In this document: piece after piece, positions 47,301 to 58,273 of the stretch
How the letters are laid out: each line of letters begins with the position of its first letter
How positions within the stretch are numbered: position 1 is the stretch's first letter
Assembly (NCBI RefSeq): GCF_011064845.1
Contig: NZ_CP049015.1
Location: 620,001-684,000, forward strand
Length of the DNA stretch: 64,000 nucleotides
From: Citrobacter freundii ATCC 8090 = MTCC 1658 = NBRC 12681
GTDB lineage: Bacteria; Pseudomonadota; Gammaproteobacteria; Enterobacterales; Enterobacteriaceae
Reading direction: 5' to 3'
Program-made: the position numbers and the translations under genes
Notes under the pieces: model-generated
What the model was told of the DNA's origin: nothing
What the model saw: the letters and a program-made list of their open reading frames with translations, nothing else
Databases searched by the model: none

Positions 47301-48323
47301 ATGTCTACGATGAATACGTTGATTTGCCAGGAACCTAAAAAATTAGTCTGGAAAGAACGCGAAATACCTATTCCGGGTGAGAGCGAAGCATTAATAAAAA
47401 TTAAATCGGTAGGGATTTGTGGTACCGATATTCATGCCTGGGGTGGCAATCAACCTTTTTTCAGCTACCCACGTGTATTAGGGCATGAAATATGTGGGGA
47501 AATTGTCGGGCTGGGTAAGAATATACAGAATCTGAAAAATGGTCAGCAGGTGGCGGTTATTCCTTACGTGGCCTGCCAGCAGTGTCCGGCATGCCTGAGC
47601 GGGCGCACCAACTGCTGCGAGAAGATTTCAGTAATTGGCGTGCACCAGGATGGCGGTTTCAGTGAATATTTGTCCGTTCCGGTGACCAACCTGCTGGATG
47701 CGCAGGGGATTGACCCGCAGGCGGCGGCGCTGATTGAGCCTTATGCCATCAGCGCGCATGCGGTACGCCGGGCGGCGGTGGCGCCGGGTGAGCAGGTGCT
47801 GGTGGTCGGCGCTGGTCCGATTGGCCTGGGGGCTGCAGCGATTGCCAAAGCCGATGGCGCACAGGTGGTGGTCGCCGATACCAGTCCCGCACGCCGAGAC
47901 CATGTGGTTTCCCGCCTGGGACTTCCGGTTATCGACCCATCCGCTGAAGATTTTGATGCGCAGCTGCGCGCTCAGTTTGGCGGTTCGTTGGCGCAAAAGG
48001 TCATTGATGCCACGGGGAATCAGCATGCGATGAATAACACGGTGAATTTGATTCGTCATGGCGGCAGCATCGTTTTCGTTGGGTTGTTTAAAGGCGATTT
48101 GCAGTTCTCTGACCCTGAGTTCCACAAGAAAGAGACCACCATGATGGGCAGTCGCAACGCCACGCCGGAAGATTTCGCCAAAGTGGGCCGCCTGATGTCG
48201 GAAGGCAAATTGACCGCCGACATGATGCTTACGCACCGTTACGCGTTTGCCACACTGGCTGAAATCTACGAGCGGGATGTGATCAACAACCGTGAACTGA
48301 TTAAAGGCGTGATCACGTTCTGA
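47301..48323 (+). CDS. lgoD: LgoD, L-galactonate 5-dehydrogenase
   Basis: 340 aa, as E. coli LgoD (YjjN). Zinc-dependent medium-chain dehydrogenase oxidising L-galactonate to D-tagaturonate with NAD+. Catalytic zinc ligands in [12 protein letters not shown] (Cys near 38) and [11 protein letters not shown] (His-Glu near 61); structural zinc cysteines in [15 protein letters not shown] near 92-106; Rossmann [13 protein letters not shown] near 170. AGGAGAGCAGAATC precedes the ATG. The next gene encodes the following enzyme of the pathway 13 bp away. Confidence 0.95.
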   Translation: MSTMNTLICQEPKKLVWKEREIPIPGESEALIKIKSVGICGTDIHAWGGNQPFFSYPRVLGHEICGEIVGLGKNIQNLKNGQQVAVIPYVACQQCPACLSGRTNCCEKISVIGVHQDGGFSEYLSVPVTNLLDAQGIDPQAAALIEPYAISAHAVRRAAVAPGEQVLVVGAGPIGLGAAAIAKADGAQVVVADTSPARRDHVVSRLGLPVIDPSAEDFDAQLRAQFGGSLAQKVIDATGNQHAMNNTVNLIRHGGSIVFVGLFKGDLQFSDPEFHKKETTMMGSRNATPEDFAKVGRLMSEGKLTADMMLTHRYAFATLAEIYERDVINNRELIKGVITF

Positions 48324-48336
48324 GAGGGAAAACAGG

Positions 48337-49782
48337 ATGAAAACATTGAATCGACGTGATTTTCCGGGAGCCAGCTACCCAACGCGTGTGATCCAGTTTG
48401 GAGAAGGTAACTTTCTGCGGGCGTTTGTCGACTGGCAACTGGATATCCTCAACGAGCATACCGATCTGAACGCTGGCGTGACCATCGTTCGGCCAATTAA
48501 TACCAATTTCCCGCCGTCGCTGAATACCCAGGACGGGCTGTATACCACGCTGATTCGCGGGCTAAACGAGCAGGGTGAGGCGGTGAGTGAGGCGCGGCTT
48601 ATCCGGTCGGTGAATAACGAAATCAACCCGTACCAGGATTTCGCGGCGTATCTGACGCTGGCGCACAATGCGGATATTCGTTTTGTGTTTTCAAATACTA
48701 CCGAAGCCGGAATTAGCTATCACGCGGCAGACTGTGTGGATGATGCGCCGCCGGTGAGCTTTCCGGCCAAACTGACGCGCCTGCTGATGGAGCGCTTTAA
48801 CCACTTTGAGGGCGCGGTGGATAAGGGCTGGGTAATTATCCCGTGCGAGCTTATCGACTATAACGGTGAGGCGCTCAAAACCCTGGTACTGCGGTATGCG
48901 CAGGAGTGGCATCTTCCTCCGGCATTTGCCGACTGGGTGGAGACGGCAAACACGTTCTGTTCCACGCTGGTTGACCGTATTGTCACCGGCTACCCGCGCG
49001 AAGAAGCCGCAGCGCTGGAGGCTACACTTGGCTATCACGATGCGTTTCTCGATACCGCGGAGCATTTTTACCTGTTTGTGATCCAGGGGCCGCAGTGGCT
49101 GGCAGAGGAGCTGAAGCTGGCGCAGTGTCCGCTGAATATCCGTGTAGTGAGCGATATCAAACCGTACAAAGAGCGCAAAGTCGCTATTCTCAATGGCGCG
49201 CATACGGCGCTGGTGCCGGTGGCGTGGCTGTGCGGGTTGGAGACCGTTGGCGAGGCGATGCAGGATGCTGATATCCGCCGCTTTGTCGAGCGGGCGATTA
49301 GTGAGGAGATTATTCCGGTGTTGGATCTCCCGGCGGACGAACTGCGAGAATTTGCCGACGCGGTGAGCGGGCGTTTTCAGAACCCCTACATTCGCCACCA
49401 GTTGCTTTCCATTGCGCTTAACGGGATGACTAAATTCCGCACCCGAATTTTGCCGCAACTGTTGGCGGGTGAGCAAAATGGGCGCTGGCCAGTGCGGTTA
49501 ACGTTTGCCCTCGCTGCGCTGCTGGCGTTTTATCGCGCAGAGCGTAACGGGGAACGCTATCCGATACAGGATGATGAGCAGTGGGTAAGCCTCTATGCCA
49601 GCCTGTGGCCGCGAGTTGGCAATGATTTAACGCTGCGTGAACTGGTGGATGCAGTGCTTGGCGATGCGGAGCACTGGGGAGAGGATTTGACGTTGTTACC
49701 TGGGCTTGCCGGGCAGGTGACGGCCAACCTGGAGATGATTCTGGTGCAGGGTATGCGCCAGGCGGTGAACGGTCTGGAATAA
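48337..49782 (+). CDS. uxaB: UxaB-type tagaturonate reductase in operon with lgoD
   Basis: 481 aa, mannitol-dehydrogenase superfamily. It follows E. coli UxaB (483 aa) throughout: [31 protein letters not shown], the catalytic-region [22 protein letters not shown], and [28 protein letters not shown]. It reduces D-tagaturonate to D-altronate, the step after LgoD. In E. coli K-12 uxaB lies far away and lgoD is alone, so this arrangement is different; whether it is the sole uxaB or a second copy cannot be told from the window. A canonical terminator follows. Confidence 0.9.
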   Translation: MKTLNRRDFPGASYPTRVIQFGEGNFLRAFVDWQLDILNEHTDLNAGVTIVRPINTNFPPSLNTQDGLYTTLIRGLNEQGEAVSEARLIRSVNNEINPYQDFAAYLTLAHNADIRFVFSNTTEAGISYHAADCVDDAPPVSFPAKLTRLLMERFNHFEGAVDKGWVIIPCELIDYNGEALKTLVLRYAQEWHLPPAFADWVETANTFCSTLVDRIVTGYPREEAAALEATLGYHDAFLDTAEHFYLFVIQGPQWLAEELKLAQCPLNIRVVSDIKPYKERKVAILNGAHTALVPVAWLCGLETVGEAMQDADIRRFVERAISEEIIPVLDLPADELREFADAVSGRFQNPYIRHQLLSIALNGMTKFRTRILPQLLAGEQNGRWPVRLTFALAALLAFYRAERNGERYPIQDDEQWVSLYASLWPRVGNDLTLRELVDAVLGDAEHWGEDLTLLPGLAGQVTANLEMILVQGMRQAVNGLE

Positions 49783-49792
49783 GGTTGCCATG

Positions 49793-49827
49793 CAGCGCCC
49801 GGTGTGGTGTTGGGCGCTGTTTTTTTT
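49793..49827. terminator. intrinsic terminator after uxaB
   Basis: CAGCGCCC / GGGCGCTG stem with an 11-nt loop and eight T residues. The convergent opgB stop codon lies in the T-tract. Confidence 0.88.
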
Positions 49828-52117
49828 ATCCCTGAGCAGCCACTATTTTGATTTCAACCATCCCGATCCCCAGCTTACGCGGCGAGTGGCCGAGAATATT
49901 GCCCTCGTTGGTGGCAACCGGATCGGGCGGGACAATCACCAGCGTATCGGCGTCCGACGGATTATCAAAATGCAAGGTGGTGGTGCTGACATCATGGCCT
50001 AACACCAGCGTCTGTTCCTCGTTGCCAACGCGCACGGGAATAGGGCGATTAGCGTTGTCGCCGAAGGCTTTCGCGGTAATGACCAGATCGAATTTCTTCG
50101 GCAACGGGGCTTTGTATTCGATGGTTACTTCTTCGCTGAGCTGCGCATTGGACCAGCGTCCCCAGGATTCGGGGCGTGAAATACCGCTAAATTGTTTCAC
50201 CTCTTCCGGCGCGCCCGCCACGTTGAAAACGAAGCTATCTGCTTTGTAGCGAATGTCGTTATCGACAATTTTCAGCGTATCGACGTTACCTTTGTAGCGC
50301 TCCATGTCGATCACCGTATCTTTAAATACGGTTTTACTTTTCCATTTGGCTTTGTCGACGTGCTGCACAATTTGCTGCCCGCCTAACTGACCCTGTGAAA
50401 CGCACCAGTCGGTAGAAAGCGCCAGCTCCGGCGCCCACAGTTGCGCCATTTTGTAGCAGCGATCGACCCAGACAAAGTTATCGCGCGGGGCGAAATCCGC
50501 CAGCTGGAAGCGCAGCGGGGCCGAGTATTCGCTTTCCGGCAGCGGCTCGACGCGTTTGTCCGATACACGCAGCAGCAACGGCAGGCGGAAATGGCTGCCG
50601 GAGAAGGAGATCATATTTTTGTCCTGGTCGACGGTGAACTCTTTCATCTCTTTCGGGAAATTCCACAGGCGAATGATATCGGGCTTCCACGCCAGCATTT
50701 TTTCTTTAATGTTCAGGAATACTTCCGACACGGATTCGCTAGACAAGCTGCTACGGCCAAGACCGATAAAGTTATCGCCGCCGAGAATATCCAGTACCGT
50801 TGCGCCGTTATCCATCGTATTACGTTTTACCGCCAGCGTGTCCTGTTGCGGTTGGTCGCCGCGCAGCACGAAGAACAGGTTGTTACGATCCTGCTTGTTC
50901 AGATACTTCCATGCGGTGTTGTTCATCGCCAGATGATCGGAAGAAACAACGATAACGGTATCTTTAAACCACGGCGATGCTTTGATTTTATTGATAAATT
51001 CGGCAATGTTTTCCTGGCTGCAACTGACCGCGCTGAACGACTGGTTGGCCTTCCCGTCGATGTCATAACGTTTACGGTTGCAGCTACGTGAGATAAATCC
51101 ATCCGGATGATGGGTGTCCACGGTCAGGGTAAACAGTGAAAAACGCTGGCCCGAGCGCGAAAGCTCTTCGAATTTTTTCCATGCTTCGTCCAGCACGGTA
51201 TCGTCGTAGAAGCCCCAGTCGTTACGATAGGCCGGGTCCGCCACCACGCTTTTTAACTCTTCCGCACCGTACAGATGGTCAAAGCCGTGAGATTTCAGGA
51301 ACACGTCTTTGCCGGCAAAGCGCAGGTTGGCACCCTGCACAAAGTAGTTCTGATAGCCGGAGTTTTTCAGGATATCGCCCAGACAGATATTGTTAGGGAA
51401 GAAACTTGAGACCGACGCCGAGGCGTTGCCTTCAAATGGCGCAAACAGCGGAATACCGCACTGGGAGGCGACCATGCCAGCGATGGTGTAATCGGTACCC
51501 GGCAGTTGCATGGTATTGCTGAAATCCAGACCTTCATTTTTTAACGCGCCGAGCTCCGGGGTCAGATCCGGGAACGCGTCGTTATTAAAATAGGTGCGCT
51601 CGAGGCTCTCACCGTAGATATACACCAGGTTCAGCTTCGGGTTGGGAATGGTTTTCGACGGCTCTTTATAATACGTCGTGAAATCCGGATCGCCATCGCG
51701 CGACTGCGACTTCACCAGTTCGGTTATCTGGTGAAACGCCGGGCTGGCGTCAACGGAGGCCAGCGCCAGCAGCAGGGCCAGCAGACTGTAACCCACATGA
51801 TGCGGGTGATGGCGACGGCGGCGCAGGATCCAGCCGAGCGCGACAAAAACCGTCGTCAGCGCCAGCGCGATGCCGACCCCCGGCAAAATATATTTTCCAA
51901 TCCCCGCGCCGGTCAGACTGTTGGTCAGCGTGTACAGAACCGCATCATTGATCCCGTCGCCGGTGAAATAGTCACTGGCGTACAGCGTGATATTCAGGAC
52001 AATAAAAATCCCCAGCACCGATAACGTGGCGGCAAACCACCAGGTGTTGCGACCCGCTTTCCAGGCGTAAATCAGCACTGAAGCGAGAAACAGAGTGATG
52101 GAGATTAATTCTGACAA
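49826..52117 (-). CDS. opgB: OpgB (MdoB), phosphoglycerol transferase I
   Basis: 763 aa, the same as E. coli OpgB. Four N-terminal membrane helices (to about residue 130) precede a periplasmic alkaline-phosphatase-like/sulfatase domain. Catalytic features: nucleophile threonine region [11 protein letters not shown], the [21 protein letters not shown] stretch, VDTHHPDG, and [13 protein letters not shown] near 385. It transfers phosphoglycerol from phosphatidylglycerol to osmoregulated periplasmic glucans. It is convergent with uxaB. Confidence 0.96.
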   Translation of the reverse strand: MSELISITLFLASVLIYAWKAGRNTWWFAATLSVLGIFIVLNITLYASDYFTGDGINDAVLYTLTNSLTGAGIGKYILPGVGIALALTTVFVALGWILRRRRHHPHHVGYSLLALLLALASVDASPAFHQITELVKSQSRDGDPDFTTYYKEPSKTIPNPKLNLVYIYGESLERTYFNNDAFPDLTPELGALKNEGLDFSNTMQLPGTDYTIAGMVASQCGIPLFAPFEGNASASVSSFFPNNICLGDILKNSGYQNYFVQGANLRFAGKDVFLKSHGFDHLYGAEELKSVVADPAYRNDWGFYDDTVLDEAWKKFEELSRSGQRFSLFTLTVDTHHPDGFISRSCNRKRYDIDGKANQSFSAVSCSQENIAEFINKIKASPWFKDTVIVVSSDHLAMNNTAWKYLNKQDRNNLFFVLRGDQPQQDTLAVKRNTMDNGATVLDILGGDNFIGLGRSSLSSESVSEVFLNIKEKMLAWKPDIIRLWNFPKEMKEFTVDQDKNMISFSGSHFRLPLLLRVSDKRVEPLPESEYSAPLRFQLADFAPRDNFVWVDRCYKMAQLWAPELALSTDWCVSQGQLGGQQIVQHVDKAKWKSKTVFKDTVIDMERYKGNVDTLKIVDNDIRYKADSFVFNVAGAPEEVKQFSGISRPESWGRWSNAQLSEEVTIEYKAPLPKKFDLVITAKAFGDNANRPIPVRVGNEEQTLVLGHDVSTTTLHFDNPSDADTLVIVPPDPVATNEGNILGHSPRKLGIGMVEIKIVAAQG

Positions 52118-52315
52118 CGGTCGATCCTCAGTAAACCGGGCACATGCCTGGCAGGCTAATCATTAGGGGGAAAGCACAATGTAATAGCGTTGTTACATTG
52201 CTGCAATTGTAGTGACATTAAATTACGTTGTTATTCAGAATTGGTTTAGATATGCGCGTTTTTGTGGGGAATTACTATTTATTTGAAATGTGAATGCATT
52301 GACGGAAATAAATAG

Positions 52316-52340
52316 ATGCCGCGCAGGTTATACGCGGCAT
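52316..52340 (-). terminator. hairpin terminator after yjjA
   Basis: ATGCCGCG / CGCGGCAT stem, 9-nt loop, followed on the minus strand by a T-rich stretch (CTATTTATTT). It is 9 bp beyond the yjjA stop. Confidence 0.65.
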
Positions 52341-52348
52341 GTCGTGCG

Positions 52349-52837
52349 TCAGGAAATGAAGTTCATGCCCTGTTTTAACACCAGATCGCAGGCCTTGGTT
52401 TTAACCTGCTTCGCCAGCGAGCTGTTGCCAATCGTGTTCAGGTCCAGCTGTTGACCATCTTTGGCGTTGAGCAGACCCTGAATCCCGTCCATATAGTTGG
52501 TGTCTTGCTTCTGCTCAGGAGCACTGAGCCCCAGTTTATCCAGCACCTGGTTTTTGACGTTTTGCGTGTCGGTGACCGAGGCCAGCTTCTGTTTCGCGCA
52601 ATATTCCAGGATCCCGGCGGCGTTATTCATGCTGCTGGAGGTCAACGACTGATTGCTGCCATTCAGCAGGCTGGTCAGGGAAGAGAGCGACGAGCTGCTT
52701 TGCGAGCCGGAGCTTTGTTTGCTTAGCTCACTGGCCGCGCTGGAGAGCGAATCCTGCCAGGAGGCGGCGAAAACGCTGGTGGAGATGAGCGTGCTGGCGG
52801 CAAGCGCACAGCACAGCAGACGTTTGGTAGTTTTCAT
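52349..52837 (-). CDS. yjjA: YjjA, secreted DUF2501 protein
   Basis: 162 aa (E. coli 164). Sec signal peptide MKTTKRLLCCALAASTLISTSVFA with a cleavage site after AFA-like VFA. The mature part is rich in Ser/Gln (about 30-70) and has two conserved cysteines (LEYCAKQ and TKACDLV) that may pair. DUF2501, function unknown, probably periplasmic. I chose the ATG at 52837 rather than the two ATGs just upstream (52840, 52849) because it gives the family start MKTTKR. Confidence 0.93.
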   Translation of the reverse strand: MKTTKRLLCCALAASTLISTSVFAASWQDSLSSAASELSKQSSGSQSSSSLSSLTSLLNGSNQSLTSSSMNNAAGILEYCAKQKLASVTDTQNVKNQVLDKLGLSAPEQKQDTNYMDGIQGLLNAKDGQQLDLNTIGNSSLAKQVKTKACDLVLKQGMNFIS

Positions 52838-52910
52838 CATTATATGCAACTCGTGTTATGCCTTTTCAGCGCAGTATAGCGCTGGCAGTCTTAGGAGTGG
52901 TCCTAATACG

Positions 52911-53648
52911 TTAATACTCTTTACCGGTGACCCGACTACGGTAGCTTTCCCAGTTAAAAATGACCCACAGGCTGTTGCCAAGGCGCATACGATCCATCAC
53001 GCGCTCGCCCAACAGCTTGTTCATTTCATCCATATTGCTGTTAGTTAACATGCCGGTCGGACGTTTTGAGGATGAACGGCGATCGACAATTTGATTAATA
53101 ATCACTTTTTCATAGCGGGATTCGGTCTGCATGCCGATCTCGTCGATCACCAGCAGATCCACATTGCTCAGATCGTTGAGTAGCTGTTCTTCGCTGGTTT
53201 CACGATTGCTGAACGTTTCTTTCATCGCCGACATGATATCGGCCACGGTAATGATCAGTACCGACTTGCCGCGCAATAGCAGTTCGTTGCAGATAGCGGC
53301 GGCCAGATGGTTTTTGCCGGTGCCGGGTTTGCCGGAGAAGATAAAGCTGGCGATGTTGCCGTCAAACTCTTCAACGTATTGGCGGGCTTTGCTCAGGGCG
53401 TTCATCTGACCTTCGCACTCTACCCGATAGTTTTCGAACGAACAGTTCTGATGCAGCGGACGGATACCGGATCGGTTGAATGTGCGCTGCATTTTCATGG
53501 CCCGGTTTTCGCGGGCCAGCGCTGCGGCACGAATTTCACCTTGCTCTTTTTGCCATGCCAGCAGCTCCTCGCCCGTTTTAAAGGCGGGCTCGACATTAGG
53601 TGGCATCATTTTTTGCAGACGTTTCATCAGGTCGCCAACGTTTTTCAT
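52911..53648 (-). CDS. dnaC: DnaC, replicative helicase loader
   Basis: 245 aa, as in E. coli. The N-terminal DnaB-binding segment MKNVGDLMKRLQKMMP is followed by a AAA+ domain: Walker A GKPGTGKNHLAAAI near residue 104, Walker B VDLLVIDEIG near 165, sensor/arginine-finger region SSSKRPTGMLTNSN and GERVMDRMRLG. It loads DnaB on DNA at oriC and restart sites. It is 2 bp downstream of dnaT. Confidence 0.97.
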   Translation of the reverse strand: MKNVGDLMKRLQKMMPPNVEPAFKTGEELLAWQKEQGEIRAAALARENRAMKMQRTFNRSGIRPLHQNCSFENYRVECEGQMNALSKARQYVEEFDGNIASFIFSGKPGTGKNHLAAAICNELLLRGKSVLIITVADIMSAMKETFSNRETSEEQLLNDLSNVDLLVIDEIGMQTESRYEKVIINQIVDRRSSSKRPTGMLTNSNMDEMNKLLGERVMDRMRLGNSLWVIFNWESYRSRVTGKEY

Positions 53649-53650
53649 CG

Positions 53651-54190
53651 TTATCCTCTAAAACCCGGTGGAATGTGGCTGTCAGGTTCACTGACGCTGT
53701 TCACATCGCGCTTTGGCATTCCGCCATTGCTGGCCCGTCCAATCTGAATGCTGCGCGCCAGTTTTTGCTGCCACTGAATATGGTGAAAGACTTTGCCTTC
53801 AGCCTGCCAGTAGGCAACAAATGAGGCCAGTTCTTCAGCAGTAACCGGCTCTCGCAACGCTACGCCCCATAAAGCGGCCTGACGCTGAAAATCGGCATCA
53901 GGCTGCCAGGCAGCGTACATCGCAAATTTCCCCATTGGCACGGCAACGGGAGCGGTTTGCGGCTCTTCATAAAATTGATCATCCAATGTCACATCGCTTC
54001 CCGGGCGTGACAGTTTCTCCTCAAGCGCCAACAGCTCAGCCAGTCTCGCAGGCGTCACCGCGTAAAACGCTGGTGCATTGTTAGCGAATACGGCTACGGC
54101 GCCACCCGCAGACTTGGCCAGCACAGCGTGGTGATCGTGTAGTAAGGCGTCAATGCTCGTGACGTCTGGCGTCAAAATTTTGCAGGGCAT
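53651..54190 (-). CDS. dnaT: DnaT, primosomal protein I
   Basis: 179 aa, as in E. coli. Acts with PriA, PriB and DnaC in replication restart. Conserved stretches: [58 protein letters not shown], and [33 protein letters not shown] (ssDNA-binding C-terminal domain). Start set at 54190 by family length. It shares an operon with dnaC. A palindromic hairpin lies upstream. Confidence 0.96.
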   Translation of the reverse strand: MPCKILTPDVTSIDALLHDHHAVLAKSAGGAVAVFANNAPAFYAVTPARLAELLALEEKLSRPGSDVTLDDQFYEEPQTAPVAVPMGKFAMYAAWQPDADFQRQAALWGVALREPVTAEELASFVAYWQAEGKVFHHIQWQQKLARSIQIGRASNGGMPKRDVNSVSEPDSHIPPGFRG

Positions 54191-54268
54191 AATGTTTCTC
54201 AATACTGAACAACAACCGAGAAGGGGACTGCTTTTATAGTAACACAGAGAAGAAGGAGAGCAGCAGGT

Positions 54269-54285
54269 GAGGGGAGATTCCCCTC
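54269..54285. terminator. hairpin between yjjB and dnaT
   Basis: GAGGGGA / TCCCCTC with a 3-nt loop, 29 bp past the yjjB stop on the minus strand. No long U-tract; probably a weak terminator or mRNA stabiliser. Confidence 0.4.
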
Positions 54286-54313
54286 TCTGCACGGTAATAA
54301 AGAAAGTGCACCG

Positions 54314-55554
<1,241 letters not shown>

Positions 55555-56016
55555 GGTTCGCTCTGACTGAAAAGGATCTCTTTGAGTGACGAATGTTTAC
55601 TTTTATCATGAAGCATGAGCCCGCTGGCTCTGGCTAAGATCAATCTTTGTGTCGAAAAAAGACACCGACGATACGGTTATGGCATATTAACACTTCCCAC
55701 TCGCCGAGGTATGAGAGGGCGCATGACTGTAATGTAGCGTTATTTACCCGGATGGCAAATACATAAGCCATGCTAACGATCTATTGTAGTTATTTTAATT
55801 TTACAAATAACGTATTTATGCGTAATCATGTAATAATAGCTTGACAGTTTGGCTTTATCTGGATTGTAGTGCCAATACTTTTATTTTAATAAACGCCAAG
55901 GATAAGCAATTCACCCCGTTTATTGTTCGGAGTATTTTCCCGTGAATTAATGGCTATTAATTTATTCGGGAGAACTGAATTAAGTATGATTACGGACTGG
56001 TGAGTGTGGAGGGGAT
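55555..56016. promoter_or_regulatory. AT-rich divergent region between yjjP and yjjQ-bglJ
   Basis: 462 bp without a gene. The right half is very AT-rich, with many A/T tracts, as expected for the H-NS-silenced yjjQ-bglJ promoter described in E. coli, where LeuO relieves repression. I found no clear single operator. Confidence 0.5.
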
Positions 56017-56742
56017 ATGTTGCAAGGACGCTGCAAAAACGCAATTATTATTAGTAAATCACCGATTATACAGACCGGGCTTAAAGGTATAATACAGGCG
56101 CAGTTTGCCGATTACGAACTTACATACTGTTGTTCTGTTGAAGAACTAACATTATTACAACTACGGTACGCTGATTTGGTGATTGCTGATTTAACTGGAG
56201 ACTGCAATTATCCTCGTTCAGTCTGCGAACAATATTATTCTTTATTATCTCAATACCGTGATATTCACTGGGTCTTTCTCGTCTCTCGTATTTTTTATCC
56301 TTTGGCTATTGAGCTACTGATGTGTCCTGTCAGTTCGCTGCTCTCTGATGCAGAGCCGATAGAAAGTTTAGTGAGCGTCATTCACGCAGGAAATGCGCGA
56401 GCAGAAAGAATAAGTAAGACACTACTTTCTCCACCTGCCATGCCGCAATTGTTAGATCATAGCGCGCGCTCAATAGTCCTCACTCTCTCTGAAAGGAAAG
56501 TGTTGCGCCTCCTTGGGAAAGGCTGGGGAATTAATCAGATTGCGATGTTGCTGAAGAAAAGCAATAAAACAATCAGTGCCCAAAAGAATAGCGCTATGCG
56601 TCGCTTGTCGATAAATAGCAATGCAGAAATGTATGCCTGGATAAATAGTTCTCAAGGATCGCGAGAACTTAATTTACCTTCAGTTTATGGAGAAACCACG
56701 GAATGGAAAGCAGAATCATCAAAAGAAACGTTGCACTGGTAG
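56017..56742 (+). CDS. yjjQ: YjjQ, LuxR-type transcription factor
   Basis: 241 aa, as in E. coli. An N-terminal pseudo-receiver-like domain and a C-terminal LuxR HTH ([43 protein letters not shown] near residues 158-200). In E. coli it represses flagellar, capsule and other genes and is co-transcribed with bglJ. The operon is AT-rich relative to its neighbours and normally H-NS silenced. Confidence 0.93.
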   Translation: MLQGRCKNAIIISKSPIIQTGLKGIIQAQFADYELTYCCSVEELTLLQLRYADLVIADLTGDCNYPRSVCEQYYSLLSQYRDIHWVFLVSRIFYPLAIELLMCPVSSLLSDAEPIESLVSVIHAGNARAERISKTLLSPPAMPQLLDHSARSIVLTLSERKVLRLLGKGWGINQIAMLLKKSNKTISAQKNSAMRRLSINSNAEMYAWINSSQGSRELNLPSVYGETTEWKAESSKETLHW

Positions 56743-57380
56743 AAAAGTGTACAATGAGCAGTGTAGGTATTAATAGTTTATTTAATACCATGCCAGATGA
56801 CCAATATAAACTTCATCTCTTTTCTAGCCAGCCCACTTTTAGTCAGGTAATGTTAAAGATGTCGTTTTCGGCAGTTATTTTTTCTCTCTCTGCAATCAGA
56901 AGCGATCGCAGAGCTGGGTTGGCCTATTTAACGGAACTGGCGATAAATTTTCCACGGATTCGCCGTGTGGTGATTGCCGATGATGACGCTGAAGCGCGTT
57001 TAATTGGCTCCTTGTCCCCCTTGCCGCTGGATGGCGTTGTGAGTAAAGCTTCTTCGTTAACGGTGCTACAGGACGCTTTATTTACGGCGTTAAGCTGCCC
57101 AAGCCGAGGAACCGAAAGCACGAAAAACCATTGGTATATTAATCAAAGCCGCATGCTCAGTCCGACAGAACGAGAAATACTGCGCTTTATGTCAAATGGC
57201 TATTCGATGCCGCAGATTGCCGCTCAGCTTGAACGGAACATTAAAACCATTCGGGCACACAAATTTAATGTGATGTCCAAACTGGGAGTAAGCTCAGATG
57301 CCGGGTTACTGGATGCTGCCGATATCCTGCTGTACCTGCGTGCTGGCGAGCCAGCGCCTTTTATGCAGGCGGCTTCGTGA
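56703..57380 (+). CDS. bglJ: BglJ, LuxR-type partner of RcsB
   Basis: 225 aa, as in E. coli. C-terminal LuxR HTH ([44 protein letters not shown] near 150-193). It forms heterodimers with RcsB that activate bgl, leuO and other silenced loci. It overlaps yjjQ by 40 bp, so translation is coupled. Confidence 0.94.
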   Translation: MESRIIKRNVALVEKCTMSSVGINSLFNTMPDDQYKLHLFSSQPTFSQVMLKMSFSAVIFSLSAIRSDRRAGLAYLTELAINFPRIRRVVIADDDAEARLIGSLSPLPLDGVVSKASSLTVLQDALFTALSCPSRGTESTKNHWYINQSRMLSPTEREILRFMSNGYSMPQIAAQLERNIKTIRAHKFNVMSKLGVSSDAGLLDAADILLYLRAGEPAPFMQAAS

Positions 57381-57437
57381 CAGGCAACGTTGACGTGCTT
57401 TGTGCCGGGTTTGGTCGCCGATTTGGCGCGTGAAGCA

Positions 57438-57896
57438 TTACTGACACACGTCAACCCAGGTGGCAGAAGTCAGTTCAGCCATCCTCTCAGGCGTGATGCG
57501 AACCGCGCTGTGGATGGCACCTGCGGCAGGCAACACTTCAGCGTAGTGCTTCAGAGAAACATCACAGTACACTGAAATCGGTGTTTCTAATCCGAAGGGG
57601 CAAACGCCGCCAACGGGATGCCCCGTCGCGCTCACGACCTCATCACTACTCAACATACGGGCTTTGGCACCGAACGTACTCTTTAGCTTTTTATTATCCA
57701 GTCGGGCATCACCTTTTGCCACGACCAGGATGATGTCGTTCTTCACCTTTAGCGAAAGTGTTTTCGCTATCTGGCCAGGTTCAACGTTATGGGCTTTTGC
57801 TGCCAGATCAACGGTTGCTGTGCTCTGATCTAATTCGATAATCTCAATATCTGGTGCATGTTGCGCCAGGAATTGACGTACTGATTGCAAACTCAT
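57438..57896 (-). CDS. YbaK/EbsC-family aminoacyl-tRNA deacylase
   Basis: 152 aa from the ATG at 57896 (GGGAGAGAAGA upstream). Members hydrolyse mischarged tRNAs in trans. Catalytic lysine in GQIAKTLSLKV near residue 45 and GGVCPFGLETPISVYCD near 98 carry the GGxxPxG motif. It is close to ProX/YbaK/YeaK in length, but it is not the canonical ybaK locus, and K-12 has nothing here, so it is an accessory editing enzyme of unknown tRNA specificity. Confidence 0.87.
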   Translation of the reverse strand: MSLQSVRQFLAQHAPDIEIIELDQSTATVDLAAKAHNVEPGQIAKTLSLKVKNDIILVVAKGDARLDNKKLKSTFGAKARMLSSDEVVSATGHPVGGVCPFGLETPISVYCDVSLKHYAEVLPAAGAIHSAVRITPERMAELTSATWVDVCQ

Positions 57897-58042
57897 TCTT
57901 CTCTCCCTATCGCTTACAGATAACCCTGCACAGCAGAAAACATGCAGGATGTAATTTGTCATAGGGGCAACCGCACTGTAAATATTTTATTGTAACAATA
58001 TAGCAACATCAGCAGTTTTTCGATCGTCTTCACAATCAAAGA

Positions 58043-58063
58043 AACCGGTTACAGTAACCGGTT
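58043..58063. promoter_or_regulatory. 21-bp perfect palindrome upstream of the PTS gene
   Basis: AACCGGTTAC-A-GTAACCGGTT, odd-centred and perfect. The form resembles LacI-family operators such as the GntR/IdnR site (GTTACC-GTAAC core). It lies 90 bp before the leader ORF and 200 bp before the EIIC gene. No LacI-type gene is adjacent. Confidence 0.6.
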
Positions 58064-58132
58064 GCAGAATGCTGAAATGACGATTAATACTGAAGTTGTC
58101 ACTTCCTCTGTATCACATAATAAGAGCCATCT

Positions 58133-58273
58133 ATGAAACTTAACTCGAATAGCGGTAGTGCTGGTGTTCCTCCCGGCACGGTTGCGAAAAGTGGTAATGG
58201 GCTTTACGTGGTGGTGTTGATGCCAACACGGTTGCAAGGTTTTGCACAACGGGAGAACGGCTATGTCTACTAA
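58133..58273 (+). CDS. 46-codon ORF overlapping the EIIC start (possible leader peptide)
   Basis: It begins with ATG at 58133 and ends in the TAA at 58271, eleven bases into the EIIC gene, so its stop overlaps the EIIC start region. Residues run MKLNSNSGSAGVPPG ... NGYVY. It has only a weak purine stretch (AAGAG) upstream. No family recognised. Its value as a gene is uncertain; translational coupling to EIIC would be its simplest role. Confidence 0.35.
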   Translation: MKLNSNSGSAGVPPGTVAKSGNGLYVVVLMPTRLQGFAQRENGYVY

